From: Tethya wilhelma
Lineage: Eukaryota > Porifera > Demospongiae > Tethyida > Tethyidae
Reading direction: 5' to 3'
Length of the DNA: 64,000 bases
Assembly (NCBI GenBank): GCA_964030475.1
Contig: CAXIPT010000001.1
Coordinates: forward strand, 3,966,849 to 4,030,848
How positions within the stretch are numbered: position 1 is the first letter of the stretch; each line of letters starts with the position of its first letter. The notes under the pieces were generated by a model. It was given only the letters and a program-made list of their open reading frames with translations. It searched no databases and had not been told where the DNA came from. The position numbers and the translations under genes were made by a program. Shown piece after piece: positions 47,201-56,199 of the stretch.

Positions 47201-50200
47201 AGCTCCTCTCTCCACTTGTCACTGGAGACGTGAAACCACCAAGATCTATTGTTTCAGAATGGCTTCTATGTTGCCATGTCTTGTTGTTGACTCCAATTTC
47301 CACTCTACCAGTTGCTGGCCATTTCAGCAAATCATCATTTTCTCCCCACATCATGTACACCCCAACAGTTACATAAAAGCAATGAGCACTACCAGATCCA
47401 TTTGCATAGACAACTCGACAGAGCTTATAGCCACGAGGGCCAGTATAGAATGGCTCACTGAACCACTGCTTGTCACTTGACTTGTAGCTTTCAAAATCAT
47501 TCATGATGAAAGCACATGGAGCCATACACAGACGTGTATCCAAAATTGCCAGTCTCTTTTTCAGGTCATCCTCCTTAAGGCTCTTCTTGGAGTCCACAAT
47601 TTGTTTGAGCTGTTTTTGAACCTTTGGTTGAAGTTTGTACACTGCTAAAGTTGCCACTGCCATTGTACAAATCTGTACTGGTGCTTGGACACAGTTAATT
47701 TTATCAATGACCTATGAGAGCTAGGGGGATTTCTTGATAAATATTTTTGTTGATTAGTTGATAACAAGAGATAAGGGGAGTTCAATGCATTCCAACTGAC
47801 CTCTGGCATTCCCCAGAATTAGAACTCTGTTTTGGTAGATCATTGAATCTCACTTTCTGAGAATCTGTCTAGCTACAAGCAGTCCACCTGGGATAGAAAA
47901 GAACATTAGCAGAGTAGTATTCTTTGAAATGCTACTGTATTCTGCATGTCAATTTCTCAAGAGTATTTTCTGGTCACATGACTTTTGACTAATCAGGTGC
48001 ATTAACCCATCCTTGTGTGCATGGACACAACAACACTTATGACCAGAAAAGTGTGGCATACATCATACATGGAAACTGAATTATCACATACATAATATTA
48101 TGACATTAATTGTTAATTAAACTATGACTTCTAGTAGTCAGTTATTGTCACACTAAGCTTAAGCCTTCCACTATCAGTGAAGTATCGGAGATACTTATGG
48201 CAAAGATAGTCAAGTTTTCCATATCCACCATTACTCCTCTCTCCACTCGTTACTGGAGATTTAAAGCTAGAAAGGGATATTGATGCAGTACGATTGCTGT
48301 ATTGCTGGTTGCTGCTCTTTACTTCAATTTTCACTCTTCTAGTTGCTGGCCAGTTCAGTAAATCATCATTTTCTCCCCACATCATGTACACCCCAACAGT
48401 TACATATGAGCCATGAGCACTGCCATATCCATTTGCATAGACAACTAGACAGAGCTTATAGCCACGAGGGCCAGTATAAAATGGCTCACTGAACCACTGC
48501 TTGTCACTTGACTTGTAGCTTTCAAAATCATTCATGATGAAAGCACATGGAGCCATACACAGACGTGTGTCCAAAATTGCCAGTCTCTTTTTCAGGTCAT
48601 CATCCTTAAGGCTCTCCTTGGAGTCCACAATCTGTTTGAGCTGTCTTTGGACCTTTGGTTGCAGTTTGTACACTGCTAAAGTAGCCACTGCCATCTTTAT
48701 TAGTCACTAAAGTGCTGTGCTCTTGATGTGTTGCTTATAAGCATGAGGTTTATGTGGGATAGGCTAGGAAGGGGATTTCCTGAGAAAACAATTACAATGT
48801 GCTGATTCAGTTTATGAATAATTGTTGTGCATGCTTTGTCATCACATTTCTAACATGTGCATAAGATGCCATGATAATTATGAATCAATGCAGTATACAT
48901 TGCCTGAATGGGTGGTCGTTGTTTTATTATCAACCACTGCCTAGCTGTTGAATGTCACTCTAAACACTAGCTTATCATCATTAACAAAATATTGAATATA
49001 TTTTAGATCGAGGAATTGTGGTTTGCCATATCCATGTCCACTCTTTGTTCCACTTGTTACTTGTCTCTCAAATTTACTCAAAGAAAAGTATGTTATAGCA
49101 CTCTGTTGAGTTGCAGTATTACTTTCCACTTCAATTCTCACTGTACCAGATGCTGGCCACTTCAAAGTAATGTCATTTTCTCCCCACATCATGTACACCC
49201 AGACCGATACGTGTGACCCACGAGCTTTCTTATGTCCATTTGGATCAACATTTAGACAAAGCTTGTATCCACCAGGACCAGAGTAAAATGGCTCACTGAA
49301 CCATTCTTTTCCATTTGACTTATGCTTCTCAAACTCATGCATAATGAGTGTACACGGTGAAATGTGGACACTCAGTTCAAGGATTGCAAGTCTTCTCTTG
49401 ATCTCATCTTTGTTGAGTCTTTCTTTTGTGTCCAAGACATGCTGGAGCTGGCTTCTAAACTTTGGCTGAAAGTCAAACACTGCCACACTCTTGATCCTTT
49501 CCCTCTTGGTTCTTGTTGCCATACTAGGCTACATCTACCTGCCACGTATCTTGAAATACAAAAACAAAAACAAGACAACAAACTATGTGGATTACTTCTT
49601 GGTACTTGGGGGTGGGGTGGGTGATTTTGTGAGGTCACAAGGTTGTATCTTCAGCTGAAATATGTGCAATGAATATCCGTTCATGACAATTCCCAAGACT
49701 GAATATATATGATATGGTAGAATGAACCTTTGAAGGCATCTTTGTCTTAGTATCCATCATGGATCCAAATGCTAAGCAAAACATTTTAGTATGCATGATA
49801 TTGCTTACATTGTTTACATGATATGTACGTACACATGCTTGCATGATTATTGTTGTGGTTCAAATAATTTGGATATATGGAATGACCACTGCATGTACAC
49901 GCAAACATGCAGAAAATTTATTTAGTAATGATACAATGGGGCTTGCTCAGGCTTACCACACTTATACAGCTTTCTTTCACTATACTGCTACAACACTTGA
50001 GCTAGGTTGAAGACCTAGCCCATAATTATAGTGACTGATTTTATTAGTAGCTTTGTAATTAGGGTGAATTAGCTAAGAAGCTATTGTGTGTATCCTTGCA
50101 ATTAGATGCGAAATTGTTATGGAAAAAAAAAATAAATAAACTAGGCATTTCGTTTGCTTCAAAAACACAAAAATTAGTTCCCGTAAAAATTTACAAGCAG

Positions 50201-53200
50201 TAATGAATATACAAGCCACTTTACCACACCATGTGTAGTAATGTAGTTTACTACAGTGTAACGTTTCACTAGCCTCGTTTCCAGGCTCCTCCTTCACCAA
50301 TATTTCCTTTTGCTAATGCTTCACAAGGCAGAGAGGTAAGGATTGAACATGGCAGAAATGTTCTGGTGTGTCACAAATTGATATGATTTAATATTTCATT
50401 TCTGGCCAAACTACATATACATGGATGAGTCATGAGAAGTGGAGTGCCACTTTCATAAGGAATGCACTATATTACATAATTAGTACAATTATGATTACTA
50501 AATCAACCAGTTTTCAACCTGAATTATGATTGTGTTCATTTTTTTAGTTTTTCACCGCTGAATTCTTCAAACACCAGAACAAGAAACTCTCTAGCAGTTT
50601 CACCACCATACGCACCAACGATCTGAGTGGCCAGGTCAATTCCTCTCTTTTGCAAAATCTCAATTCCAATTTGGACCAACTTCTCCTTGTCCTCCTGCCT
50701 CATGCTTGCAAGAACTTCATGCAATGGCTTGAAGTTGTTCATATTTTTATAGGCCAATAAAGTCCCAAAGGCATAGCCAACAGCCCCTCCCACAAACATG
50801 CCCAAAGGGCCAGCTACCAGTCCTCCTGTTATGGCTCCACCGGCTGCTCCACCACCCATGGCTGCTCCCCCTTTCAATGTCTCCTTTATAGTGATCCCGA
50901 GGTCCTTGTTGGCCTGGGCTACCTTCTCCAAGATGTCAAAAGTTAAACCTATTGACCACAGCGCCATTTTTCCTCTAGCCCTTCATTTGATAATAATAAT
51001 GATATTCGTTGGGTACCGTAAATTTTCTAATTAATTTAAAGGCGCCATCAAAAAAATTTCAAATAACCCACTGAACTCGCCGCTACAACTAACTTACTAC
51101 AACTTTTATTTTTGAAGGCAGTGGCGAATCAAGATATAGCTAATCATTAACGAAGTTCGAAATGTACGCTAAGGTCTTCCTAGCCTCGTTCCCAGGCCCA
51201 AAACGACGCTAAGGTCTTCCGAGATCCCTCACCCCTCGCGCGCACGCGGTTCTGAGCTGCTGAGTCAGCATCAAACCAAAATGTCATGTGACCGTGAAAG
51301 GCTTGGTACCAAATGCATCACGTGGTAGCCTTGATATTTCTAAATTTTTAGCAGATCGGCATACTTAGCTGCCATCTCATGCTTATAGTCCTTTTGTTAG
51401 TGACAAATGCAACTAGGTATGTCTTGATTCTCAAGCTGCACAATCATACGGATGATCTAGAGAGTGTACAAAATGCAAGTGCTGGCACTAAGATGCAAGA
51501 GTAAAAAATAAACAATGAAATGACATAAATGCTGCCAATAAAATTGTACGAACTTAATGCAGGCAAAATGACAGGACCATAGCAAGAACTAGCCTTGTTC
51601 CCAGGCTCCTCCTTTGTGAACATTTTCTTCAAAAATATACTTCGAGAATATTTATGAAGGAGGAGTCTGGGAATGAGGCTAAGCAAGAACCAAGAATTGG
51701 GACTCTAATGCCTGGTTCACAATATGAAGCATTGATGTGCATATTTTTATATTGGTGATGCAGCTGTGAGCAAAATGTCGATAGAAAAGTTAAAGTGTGT
51801 GATTATTTTATTTAAATTCAATATTTTTATTTTATGTTCTGTGGAGCAAGCCATCAAATTTTTTGACTGTCATTATTTTCGCCTATACAATAATTATGTT
51901 TCAGCATTCCAATGGGGCTCGTTCAGGCTCACCCCAATAATTTTATGTGAGGGTAGTGTCAGGATGTCAGCCACTAGAATCTGACTTACAACACTCCATG
52001 CTTTTTACTCATGCTTTATAGTCTCTTTCTCGGGCTCCTCCTTTGCAAATATTTTTTTCTAAAATAAAATATTCGTGAAGGAGGAGCCTGAAATGAGGCT
52101 ACATGTTTTACATTCTTGTAGCACAGTACTAGTATACCAAAAAGAAATAGAATCTACTGTACAATAATTAATCATTATTATTATTCTTTGGTTTACACAC
52201 CACAATACAACTTCTTTCACTAATCACTTCGTGGAATGCCATTGTTTTTTAATTAATAAAAGTCACCTTGAACTCCATCTTATTATTTTTGGTGTAATAT
52301 TTAAGAAGTGTATGTTTTAGAAAGCATGGTTCTCCACATGTAGGGTAACTTTCCCCTTCACTCTCACTGTCATATTCACTCTCACTATCGTCTTCACTTT
52401 CTTCACTCTCACTATCGTCTTCACTCTCTTCACTCTCACTATCGTCTTCACTCTCTTCACTCTCACTGTCGTCTTCACTGACCTTTTGTTCTTCAAGTTC
52501 AGCGAGTAGTACTTTCATGTATTTTATTGCCCTCCCAGTATTACTTTTTACTTTGACTTTTATCTCACCAGCAGGAGATGAAGTTAGGAGATCATCATTT
52601 TCTCCCCACATCAAGCACACCCAGAGTGATAGATGTGTACCATACCCTTTTTCTGATCCATTGGCATCAACACAAAGACAGAGCTTGTGTCCTTGAGGGC
52701 TGTAGAATGGCTCACTATACCACTCTGTGTCCTGTGACTTGTGTCTCCTGACTTCATGCATGATGAGTGTACAGGGTGCCACACAGAGACGGGTGTCCAA
52801 GATTGTCAATCGCTTTCTTAGTTCATCTTTGTTAAGTTTCTGCTTCTTTTTGAAATCCACAATCTTTTTTAGCTGTTTCCCCACATTTGACTGGAGTTCA
52901 TAGAATGCTAAAGTCTTCTTTGATGTCATGTCTTTTGACTTCTTTACAAAACTACTGTGTAGCTTGTAGTCCACCTAGATCCTTATCACTGGGGGGATTC
53001 TATGATGTCACAATCTTCAACTAGTGTATACTGTGTGCAATGAATTTCTTTCCATGACAATAGCTAAGATTGAGTACAAGATTATCAAGAACCTTTTCCC
53101 ATATAATTATATACACAGGCTCAACTTGCTCAATGTAAAGGAGAGGCTTCTGTCCTGAGCCAGCAGTTGAATGCTCAGGCCACTCGTATTCAAGAGCTGG

Positions 53201-53841
53201 ACCATCATGGAGACACTCAGCAGCAGCTTCAGAAGACACACCAAGAAATGGTGAGTTGCACGGTTGTAGTAGATAGCTCTGGATGTGTGTGCGTGTGCCC
53301 ATTACTGATTGTATGTGATTGTGTTATATTGCCATTAGGTACAACTTAAGCAACAGATCCACATCCTGCATGAAGAAAAAAATGCTCTGAAGTTATCTCT
53401 CAAAGAAGCACCAACTCCAACTAGTGTGGATAAACTCCACAGACAAGTTGGTAAGTTATTACAAACTAAGAGAATGCAAACATGTCATTTGTCTCCTTGA
53501 TGTATGTATACATGCTCAGCACAACTCCAAGCTGAGAAACAAATGATGCAAGAGAAATTGACTCTCACACTGGAGAGACAAAAACAAGATTTAACAAACA
53601 TCACTCAAATTCAAGAATTAGCTGCCATGTTACAGGAAAGCCACAGGTTAGTTTGTTGAATATACTTATGAATATGAACGATTGTGTGTTCTTATTCAGG
53701 TCTCTGGTTGCTACTAACGACCACCTCCTACAAGAACTAGAGGAGGTCAAGCACAGGCACAACCTAGAGATGTTGCAGATGAACGCTAACTATGAACAAC
53801 TTAGAAAAACCATTGAGATCACACATACCTATCAACAGTAA
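44249..53841 (+). CDS. CEP72: centrosomal protein CEP72
   Basis: A plus-strand gene of about 15 exons. Early exons: 44249-44345, 44520-44647, 44707-44744, a fourth from 44821 and a fifth from 44963. Leucine-rich repeats open the protein: VRSLCLPGTYSNKIVGLGRS, FSRLKHLDLSRNALETL and YYNNVATLKEVFRL. They are capped by VDLRLNPVTKNEPDYRLFIV, which closely matches the CEP72 LRR cap. A polar Ser/Pro-rich middle follows (45536-45818). The C-terminal part is coiled coil: exon 46050-46206 (EKLQQLQNEMQALELQLQ), then exons from 53119 to the stop at 53841. CEP72 is a centriolar-satellite/centrosome protein that helps recruit pericentriolar material. The intron 46207-53118 is by far the largest and holds six antisense genes. 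The ends of the donor after 44884 are ambiguous. Confidence 0.9.
46355..46828 (-). CDS. MATH (TRAF-type) domain protein 1, divergent
   Basis: The most diverged member of the antisense MATH cluster. The open frame extends upstream to 46885 and beyond without an ATG; the first in-frame Met is at 46828 (MDKVMELFG). Compared with its paralogues, the N-terminal helix region is different and the start may lie in an unseen upstream exon. MATH features remain: LVMKDFKNYW, then WNSEPFYSG, then LKLYLSVQADHS. The usual MMWGENDxLLxWP core is replaced by LVNMLKKENQRPIPRAA, so the peptide-binding face is probably altered. No other domain is present. It could be a decaying copy or a fast-evolving gene. Confidence 0.65.
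   Translation of the reverse strand: MDKVMELFGCKPITERTLVMKDFKNYWDSGTKWNSEPFYSGPDNTGLKLYLSVQADHSNQRLSVLVNMLKKENQRPIPRAATAFVSVQSNTRPNESNHMTVSLSKFQTHSQGTIFEGHHKDHNGDDIIAHGEYNFLSHASLGDYVKDDKLKFYVATI
47103..47663 (-). CDS. MATH (TRAF-type) domain protein 2
   Basis: An intronless coding region of 186 residues with the start at 47663 (MAVATLAVYKLQP). A helical N-terminus (about residues 10-45) precedes a single MATH domain: CAFIMNDFESYKSSDKQWF, SEPFYTGPRGYKLCRVVYANG, VGVYMMWGENDDLLKWP, then the last strand KLEFRIKYI. The order W..P.F....GY.....Y.NG........MMxGxxD..L.WP is that of TRAF C-domains, which bind receptor tails or adaptors. There is no RING, zinc finger or BTB. The first 115 residues are nearly identical to protein 3, so the pair is a recent duplicate. 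It lies antisense within the CEP72 intron. Confidence 0.9.
   Translation of the reverse strand: MAVATLAVYKLQPKVQKQLKQIVDSKKSLKEDDLKKRLAILDTRLCMAPCAFIMNDFESYKSSDKQWFSEPFYTGPRGYKLCRVVYANGSGSAHCFYVTVGVYMMWGENDDLLKWPATGRVEIGVNNKTWQHRSHSETIDLGGFTSPVTSGERSSNGYAIYQYLNNRDLWQYTNEDKLEFRIKYIN
48131..48694 (-). CDS. MATH (TRAF-type) domain protein 3
   Basis: An intronless coding region of 187 residues with the start at 48694. It has the same layout as protein 2: an N-terminal helix and one MATH domain with FIMNDFESYK, SEPFYTGPRGYKLCLVVYAN and MMWGENDDLLNWP. It differs from protein 2 mainly after the WP motif, in the strands that form the outer edge of the sandwich (RRVKIEVKSSNQQYSN against GRVEIGVNNKTWQHRS). 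Variation placed there could change binding partners. Stand-alone MATH proteins without a RING may act as adaptors or as competitors of TRAFs; this is inference. Confidence 0.9.
   Translation of the reverse strand: MAVATLAVYKLQPKVQRQLKQIVDSKESLKDDDLKKRLAILDTRLCMAPCAFIMNDFESYKSSDKQWFSEPFYTGPRGYKLCLVVYANGYGSAHGSYVTVGVYMMWGENDDLLNWPATRRVKIEVKSSNQQYSNRTASISLSSFKSPVTSGERSNGGYGKLDYLCHKYLRYFTDSGRLKLSVTITDY
48941..49522 (-). CDS. MATH (TRAF-type) domain protein 4
   Basis: An intronless coding region of 193 residues with the start at 49522, opening with a basic MATRTKRERIK not present in proteins 2 and 3. The MATH core is complete: CTLIMHEFEKHKSNGKEWF, SEPFYSGPGGYKLCLNVDPNG, VSVWVYMMWGENDITLKWP and the last strand KLVFRVTF. 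It is clearly paralogous to the others but more distant from 2 and 3 than they are from each other. The spacing of about 250-470 bases between neighbours and the shared orientation indicate tandem duplication. Confidence 0.9.
   Translation of the reverse strand: MATRTKRERIKSVAVFDFQPKFRSQLQHVLDTKERLNKDEIKRRLAILELSVHISPCTLIMHEFEKHKSNGKEWFSEPFYSGPGGYKLCLNVDPNGHKKARGSHVSVWVYMMWGENDITLKWPASGTVRIEVESNTATQQSAITYFSLSKFERQVTSGTKSGHGYGKPQFLDLKYIQYFVNDDKLVFRVTFNS
49523..50535. other. CEP72 intron spacer, no gene seen
   Basis: AT-rich DNA between MATH protein 4 and the C19orf12-like gene. At about 50270 there is half of a TAGCCTCGT-type fold-back (CTAGCCTCGTTTCCAGGCTC). No supported coding region. Confidence 0.6.
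50536..50967 (-). CDS. C19orf12-like glycine-zipper membrane protein
   Basis: An intronless coding region of 143 residues with the start at 50967. The centre is a Gly-rich hydrophobic hairpin (GGAAGGAITGGLVAGPLG, then GGAVGYAFGTLLAY) followed by NNFKPLHEVLASM, a helix and LATQIVGAYGGETAREFL. This order matches human C19orf12 (glycine zipper, then FKPVPQIL, then an EQQRL helix), the mitochondria/ER-associated protein mutated in MPAN neurodegeneration. The biochemical role of the family is unknown; links to lipid metabolism and ER-mitochondria contacts have been proposed. It is nested in the same CEP72 intron as the MATH genes, also antisense. Confidence 0.85.
   Translation of the reverse strand: MALWSIGLTFDILEKVAQANKDLGITIKETLKGGAAMGGGAAGGAITGGLVAGPLGMFVGGAVGYAFGTLLAYKNMNNFKPLHEVLASMRQEDKEKLVQIGIEILQKRGIDLATQIVGAYGGETAREFLVLVFEEFSGEKLKK
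51589..51681. mobile_element. TAGCCTCGT-type fold-back element
   Basis: CTAGCCTTGTTCCCAGGCTC is followed by CTCCTTT and, after a loop, by AAGGAGGAGTCTGGGAATGAGGCTA in inverse. Arms of about 27 bases make this the clearest member of the family. Confidence 0.8.
52018..52101. mobile_element. TAGCCTCGT-type fold-back element, degenerate
   Basis: Arms CGGGCTCCTCCTTTGCAAAT and GTGAAGGAGGAGCCTG pair around an AT-rich loop; the end reads ATGAGGCTAC. Same family as 51589-51681. Confidence 0.75.
52249..52974 (-). CDS. MATH (TRAF-type) domain protein 5 with acidic repeat insert
   Basis: An intronless coding region of 241 residues from ATG 52974; a second Met (MTSKKTLAFYELQ) aligns with the starts of paralogues 2 and 3. 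It has the N-terminal helix, then a MATH core with CTLIMHEVRRHKSQDTEWY, SEPFYSPQGHKLCLCVDANG and LMWGENDDLLTSSP, where the usual WP is replaced. Where the paralogues have a short loop (QVTSG or similar), this protein carries about 45 residues of Ser/Glu/Asp built from a 9-residue unit (SEDDSESEE). The last strand KMEFKVTF follows, so the insert sits in a surface loop of an otherwise intact fold. It is separated from the other four by the C19orf12-like gene. Confidence 0.88.
   Translation of the reverse strand: MDYKLHSSFVKKSKDMTSKKTLAFYELQSNVGKQLKKIVDFKKKQKLNKDELRKRLTILDTRLCVAPCTLIMHEVRRHKSQDTEWYSEPFYSPQGHKLCLCVDANGSEKGYGTHLSLWVCLMWGENDDLLTSSPAGEIKVKVKSNTGRAIKYMKVLLAELEEQKVSEDDSESEESEDDSESEESEDDSESEESEDDSESEYDSESEGESYPTCGEPCFLKHTLLKYYTKNNKMEFKVTFIN
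52370..52482. repeat. 27-base coding minisatellite
   Basis: About four tandem copies of a 27-base unit (TTCACTCTCACTATCGTCTT and 7 more bases on the plus strand) with few differences, in frame in MATH protein 5. Copy number is likely to vary between individuals. Confidence 0.9.
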
Positions 53842-54744
53842 TGCACAACAATAGCTGGTAAAGTGTCGTCGAAGCCAAAAAAATGCATGCGCACGCGCAA
53901 TTCGATCAATCAGTGTTTGTTTCTCCAACGATCCATACCATGTATAATTTTTTTGGTCAAAATATTTGAGTTGGCATGGCAAGGATTTTTCGTGAAAGAA
54001 GTTATCCTGGTTAGTTCTACTAATTTTAATTCTCTATCCATGATAGACTAGACTAGATTACGGTCTAGTTTATAGTTTGTCACCAAGGCCCCCTGGAAAT
54101 TAATGCCTGGTAGTTTGGATATAAATTTATTTTTTGCTGGGATCAGATCAAGACCAGTGTGTTTCAGCTGTCATTTATAGCATGGACTAAAGTCTCTCTC
54201 TGTGTGTTTGCTTTAATTTGATCACAGCATTATTGTAAAGCTCTATGGCTTGTGAACATGAATGAAGCTCTCTAAGTGAGGATGGGGTTGCTTTATTGGG
54301 TGTACAGTTGTGTATGTTTCAGTGTATATGGGCTGTTTACAACATTCCTTGAACAAAAGGTGATTCTATAACGTTTGTAGACATAATTGTATTTAACAGT
54401 TCCACTAAAGGGAGCTTTAAATAGAATTTCTGGGAGCCCTTGGACTGTCCAGGTACTAAGAGTTATTTGTAATTTATGGAATAAATCATAGATAATATAT
54501 TACACACCCGGAAGTACATCGGTTTGTCCGCGTTAATTGGCTTAATGAGATGCAGTTTCCAATCCCGGGTGTGTAATATATTATCTATGAATAAATCAAG
54601 ATACATACTTCTGAACTCTGATCACTAATTATAAATTTATGTGGGACTATTAATTTAACATATGCAGAGCTGAACTAGCAACCAACCTGAGTGCAGTAGA
54701 CAGACATTCAGCCACACAACCAACGCTCTACTGTACTCTGAACA
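53842..54744. other. intergenic spacer with a MITE
   Basis: AT-rich DNA between the CEP72 stop and the PDP start. It contains the inverted-repeat element at 54489-54589 and probably the PDP promoter with a 5' UTR exon; an acceptor-like TATGCAG lies at 54660-54666. No other gene is seen. Confidence 0.6.
54489..54589. mobile_element. 101-base MITE with 9-base target duplication
   Basis: Terminal inverted repeats of about 23 bases (GATAATATATTACACACCCG in both orientations) enclose a short centre. The direct repeat AATAAATCA flanks the element at 54480-54488 and 54590-54598, as expected for a target-site duplication. There is no coding capacity. A 9-base duplication is compatible with Mutator-like transposases, but the family is not proven. 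Confidence 0.75.
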
Positions 54745-56112
54745 ATGGTGTGGATTTTCAGAAGCAGAGTGGTTCTTCGAAGACCAGCTGTCCTGATGGG
54801 TGCTGCTTGCACTAGCATGCTGGTTGGTGTCATCATTTTCAACAAGATCATAACCAGCAGCATTGACACTTGTAATGTGGCATCGTGCAAGTCGGCAAGA
54901 TATCCCTCCTACGAATATCTGCAGAAGAACGAAGCCTCAAGGAAAGTAAAACATCCCTTTGTGAAGAGTTTTGACGTGAACTTTCTTGGATCGAATTCCC
55001 CAATTGAAGATCGGTTTGTTGTTGGCACCAGCACTAATCTAGGAGCAGCTTTCTTTTCAGTAATTGATGGACACAAAGGCACCCATTGTTCTCATTATCT
55101 ACAGAAGCACTTACTGCAACACATATCATCACATCTCCACAAAGAGTTGAAGAATGGCAAGAAGAACGATCTCGCTGTATTGATGAACATGAACTCCACT
55201 ACCGAGGAAAGTTACACTCTCAATGAGTTGGAGACACACCCCTTTGCCCTGCTGGAGAGTGATGTGATCCACGAGTGCCTGAAACGGTCCTACATCACTC
55301 TGGACGATGAAATAAGCAACACAGGACTTGACGCTCTAAAGAGTGTAATGAAAGGTCACTCTTTCTCGGTTGATATCAGAGAGAAGATCAAGACTGCTAT
55401 CGAGGGTGCCTGTGTACTCACTGCCATGGTTATGCCACAAGATGTGTATGTTGCCAACACCGGAGACTGCAGGGTAGTGCTGGGACAAAAGCTACCCAAC
55501 AACACGTGGAGAGCTGTTCCCCTTTCAGTCGACCAGAATGCCCAGAACCCTTCAGAGGTGGAGAGGATCTTTCAAGCTCATCCTGGGGAGGAGAACACTG
55601 TGATTTTAAATGGCCGAGTGCTGGGTAGCCTCATGCCATTCAGGACGTTTGGTGATGTGGACTTTAAGTGGGAGGAGAAGCACCTCTCCAGTGTGATCGT
55701 CAGAGTGTGGGACAACTATCTCACACCGCCTTACATCACGGCTGAACCAGTTGTTTCTGAGCACAGAGTTCAAGGGTCGGACAAGTTCATGATCCTGGCA
55801 TCGGATGGACTCTGGGAGAGAATGAGCAATGAAGAAGCCGTGAATATAGTAGCCGAGTGCATCAAGAGTCGTACTAAGAAACCCGCCTCAAGTTCATCAA
55901 TTTTTAGTTTCTTTTCTAGCAAAAGTAAAAGTAGCAGTGAAAGTGATTGTTGCATCGAAGAGGAGAATGCTGCTACAAAACTGTTGTGGCATGCTCTGGG
56001 AGGAACAGAGGAGAGTGTGGGCAAGCTGCTGAACATTAGCCCTCGCTATAGTAGGATGTTCAGGGATGATATTACTGCTCTGGTTGTGTTCTTTGATGAT
56101 GACAATGTATGA
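54745..56112 (+). CDS. PDP1: pyruvate dehydrogenase phosphatase catalytic subunit (PP2C)
   Basis: A single coding exon of 455 residues (human PDP1 about 537). The basic, hydrophobic N-terminus (MVWIFRSRVVLRRPAVL) fits a mitochondrial targeting sequence. PP2C motifs in order: SPIEDRF; VIDGHKG, where the metal-binding Asp and Gly are kept though Lys replaces the usual Ala; VANTGDCRVVLG; LGSLMPFRTFGD, typical of PDPs; LASDGLWE; and the C-terminal FRDDITALVVFF with the last metal Asp. A Ser-rich insert (about residues 380-400) is specific to this copy. The enzyme dephosphorylates and reactivates the E1-alpha subunit of pyruvate dehydrogenase in the mitochondrial matrix. PDP1 rather than PDP2 is a guess; the animal lineage may have only one. 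Confidence 0.93.
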   Translation: MVWIFRSRVVLRRPAVLMGAACTSMLVGVIIFNKIITSSIDTCNVASCKSARYPSYEYLQKNEASRKVKHPFVKSFDVNFLGSNSPIEDRFVVGTSTNLGAAFFSVIDGHKGTHCSHYLQKHLLQHISSHLHKELKNGKKNDLAVLMNMNSTTEESYTLNELETHPFALLESDVIHECLKRSYITLDDEISNTGLDALKSVMKGHSFSVDIREKIKTAIEGACVLTAMVMPQDVYVANTGDCRVVLGQKLPNNTWRAVPLSVDQNAQNPSEVERIFQAHPGEENTVILNGRVLGSLMPFRTFGDVDFKWEEKHLSSVIVRVWDNYLTPPYITAEPVVSEHRVQGSDKFMILASDGLWERMSNEEAVNIVAECIKSRTKKPASSSSIFSFFSSKSKSSSESDCCIEEENAATKLLWHALGGTEESVGKLLNISPRYSRMFRDDITALVVFFDDDNV

Positions 56113-56199
56113 GTTTGTATTGTATTTTATGGTATCCATACATGTCCATATCTGTACATAAACAAAATTTCATTTACAATGTACATGTGTCAGTCATAG

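Larger units (their letters stand above)
50968..52248. other. CEP72 intron spacer with several fold-back repeats
   Basis: No supported gene. It holds TAGCCTCGT-type sequences at about 51180, 51589-51681 and 52018-52101, and AT-rich DNA. A motif near 51815-51870 (TTTAAATTC.AATATTTTTATTTTA) recurs near 61021 in an FEN1 intron, suggesting a dispersed repeat. Confidence 0.6.
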
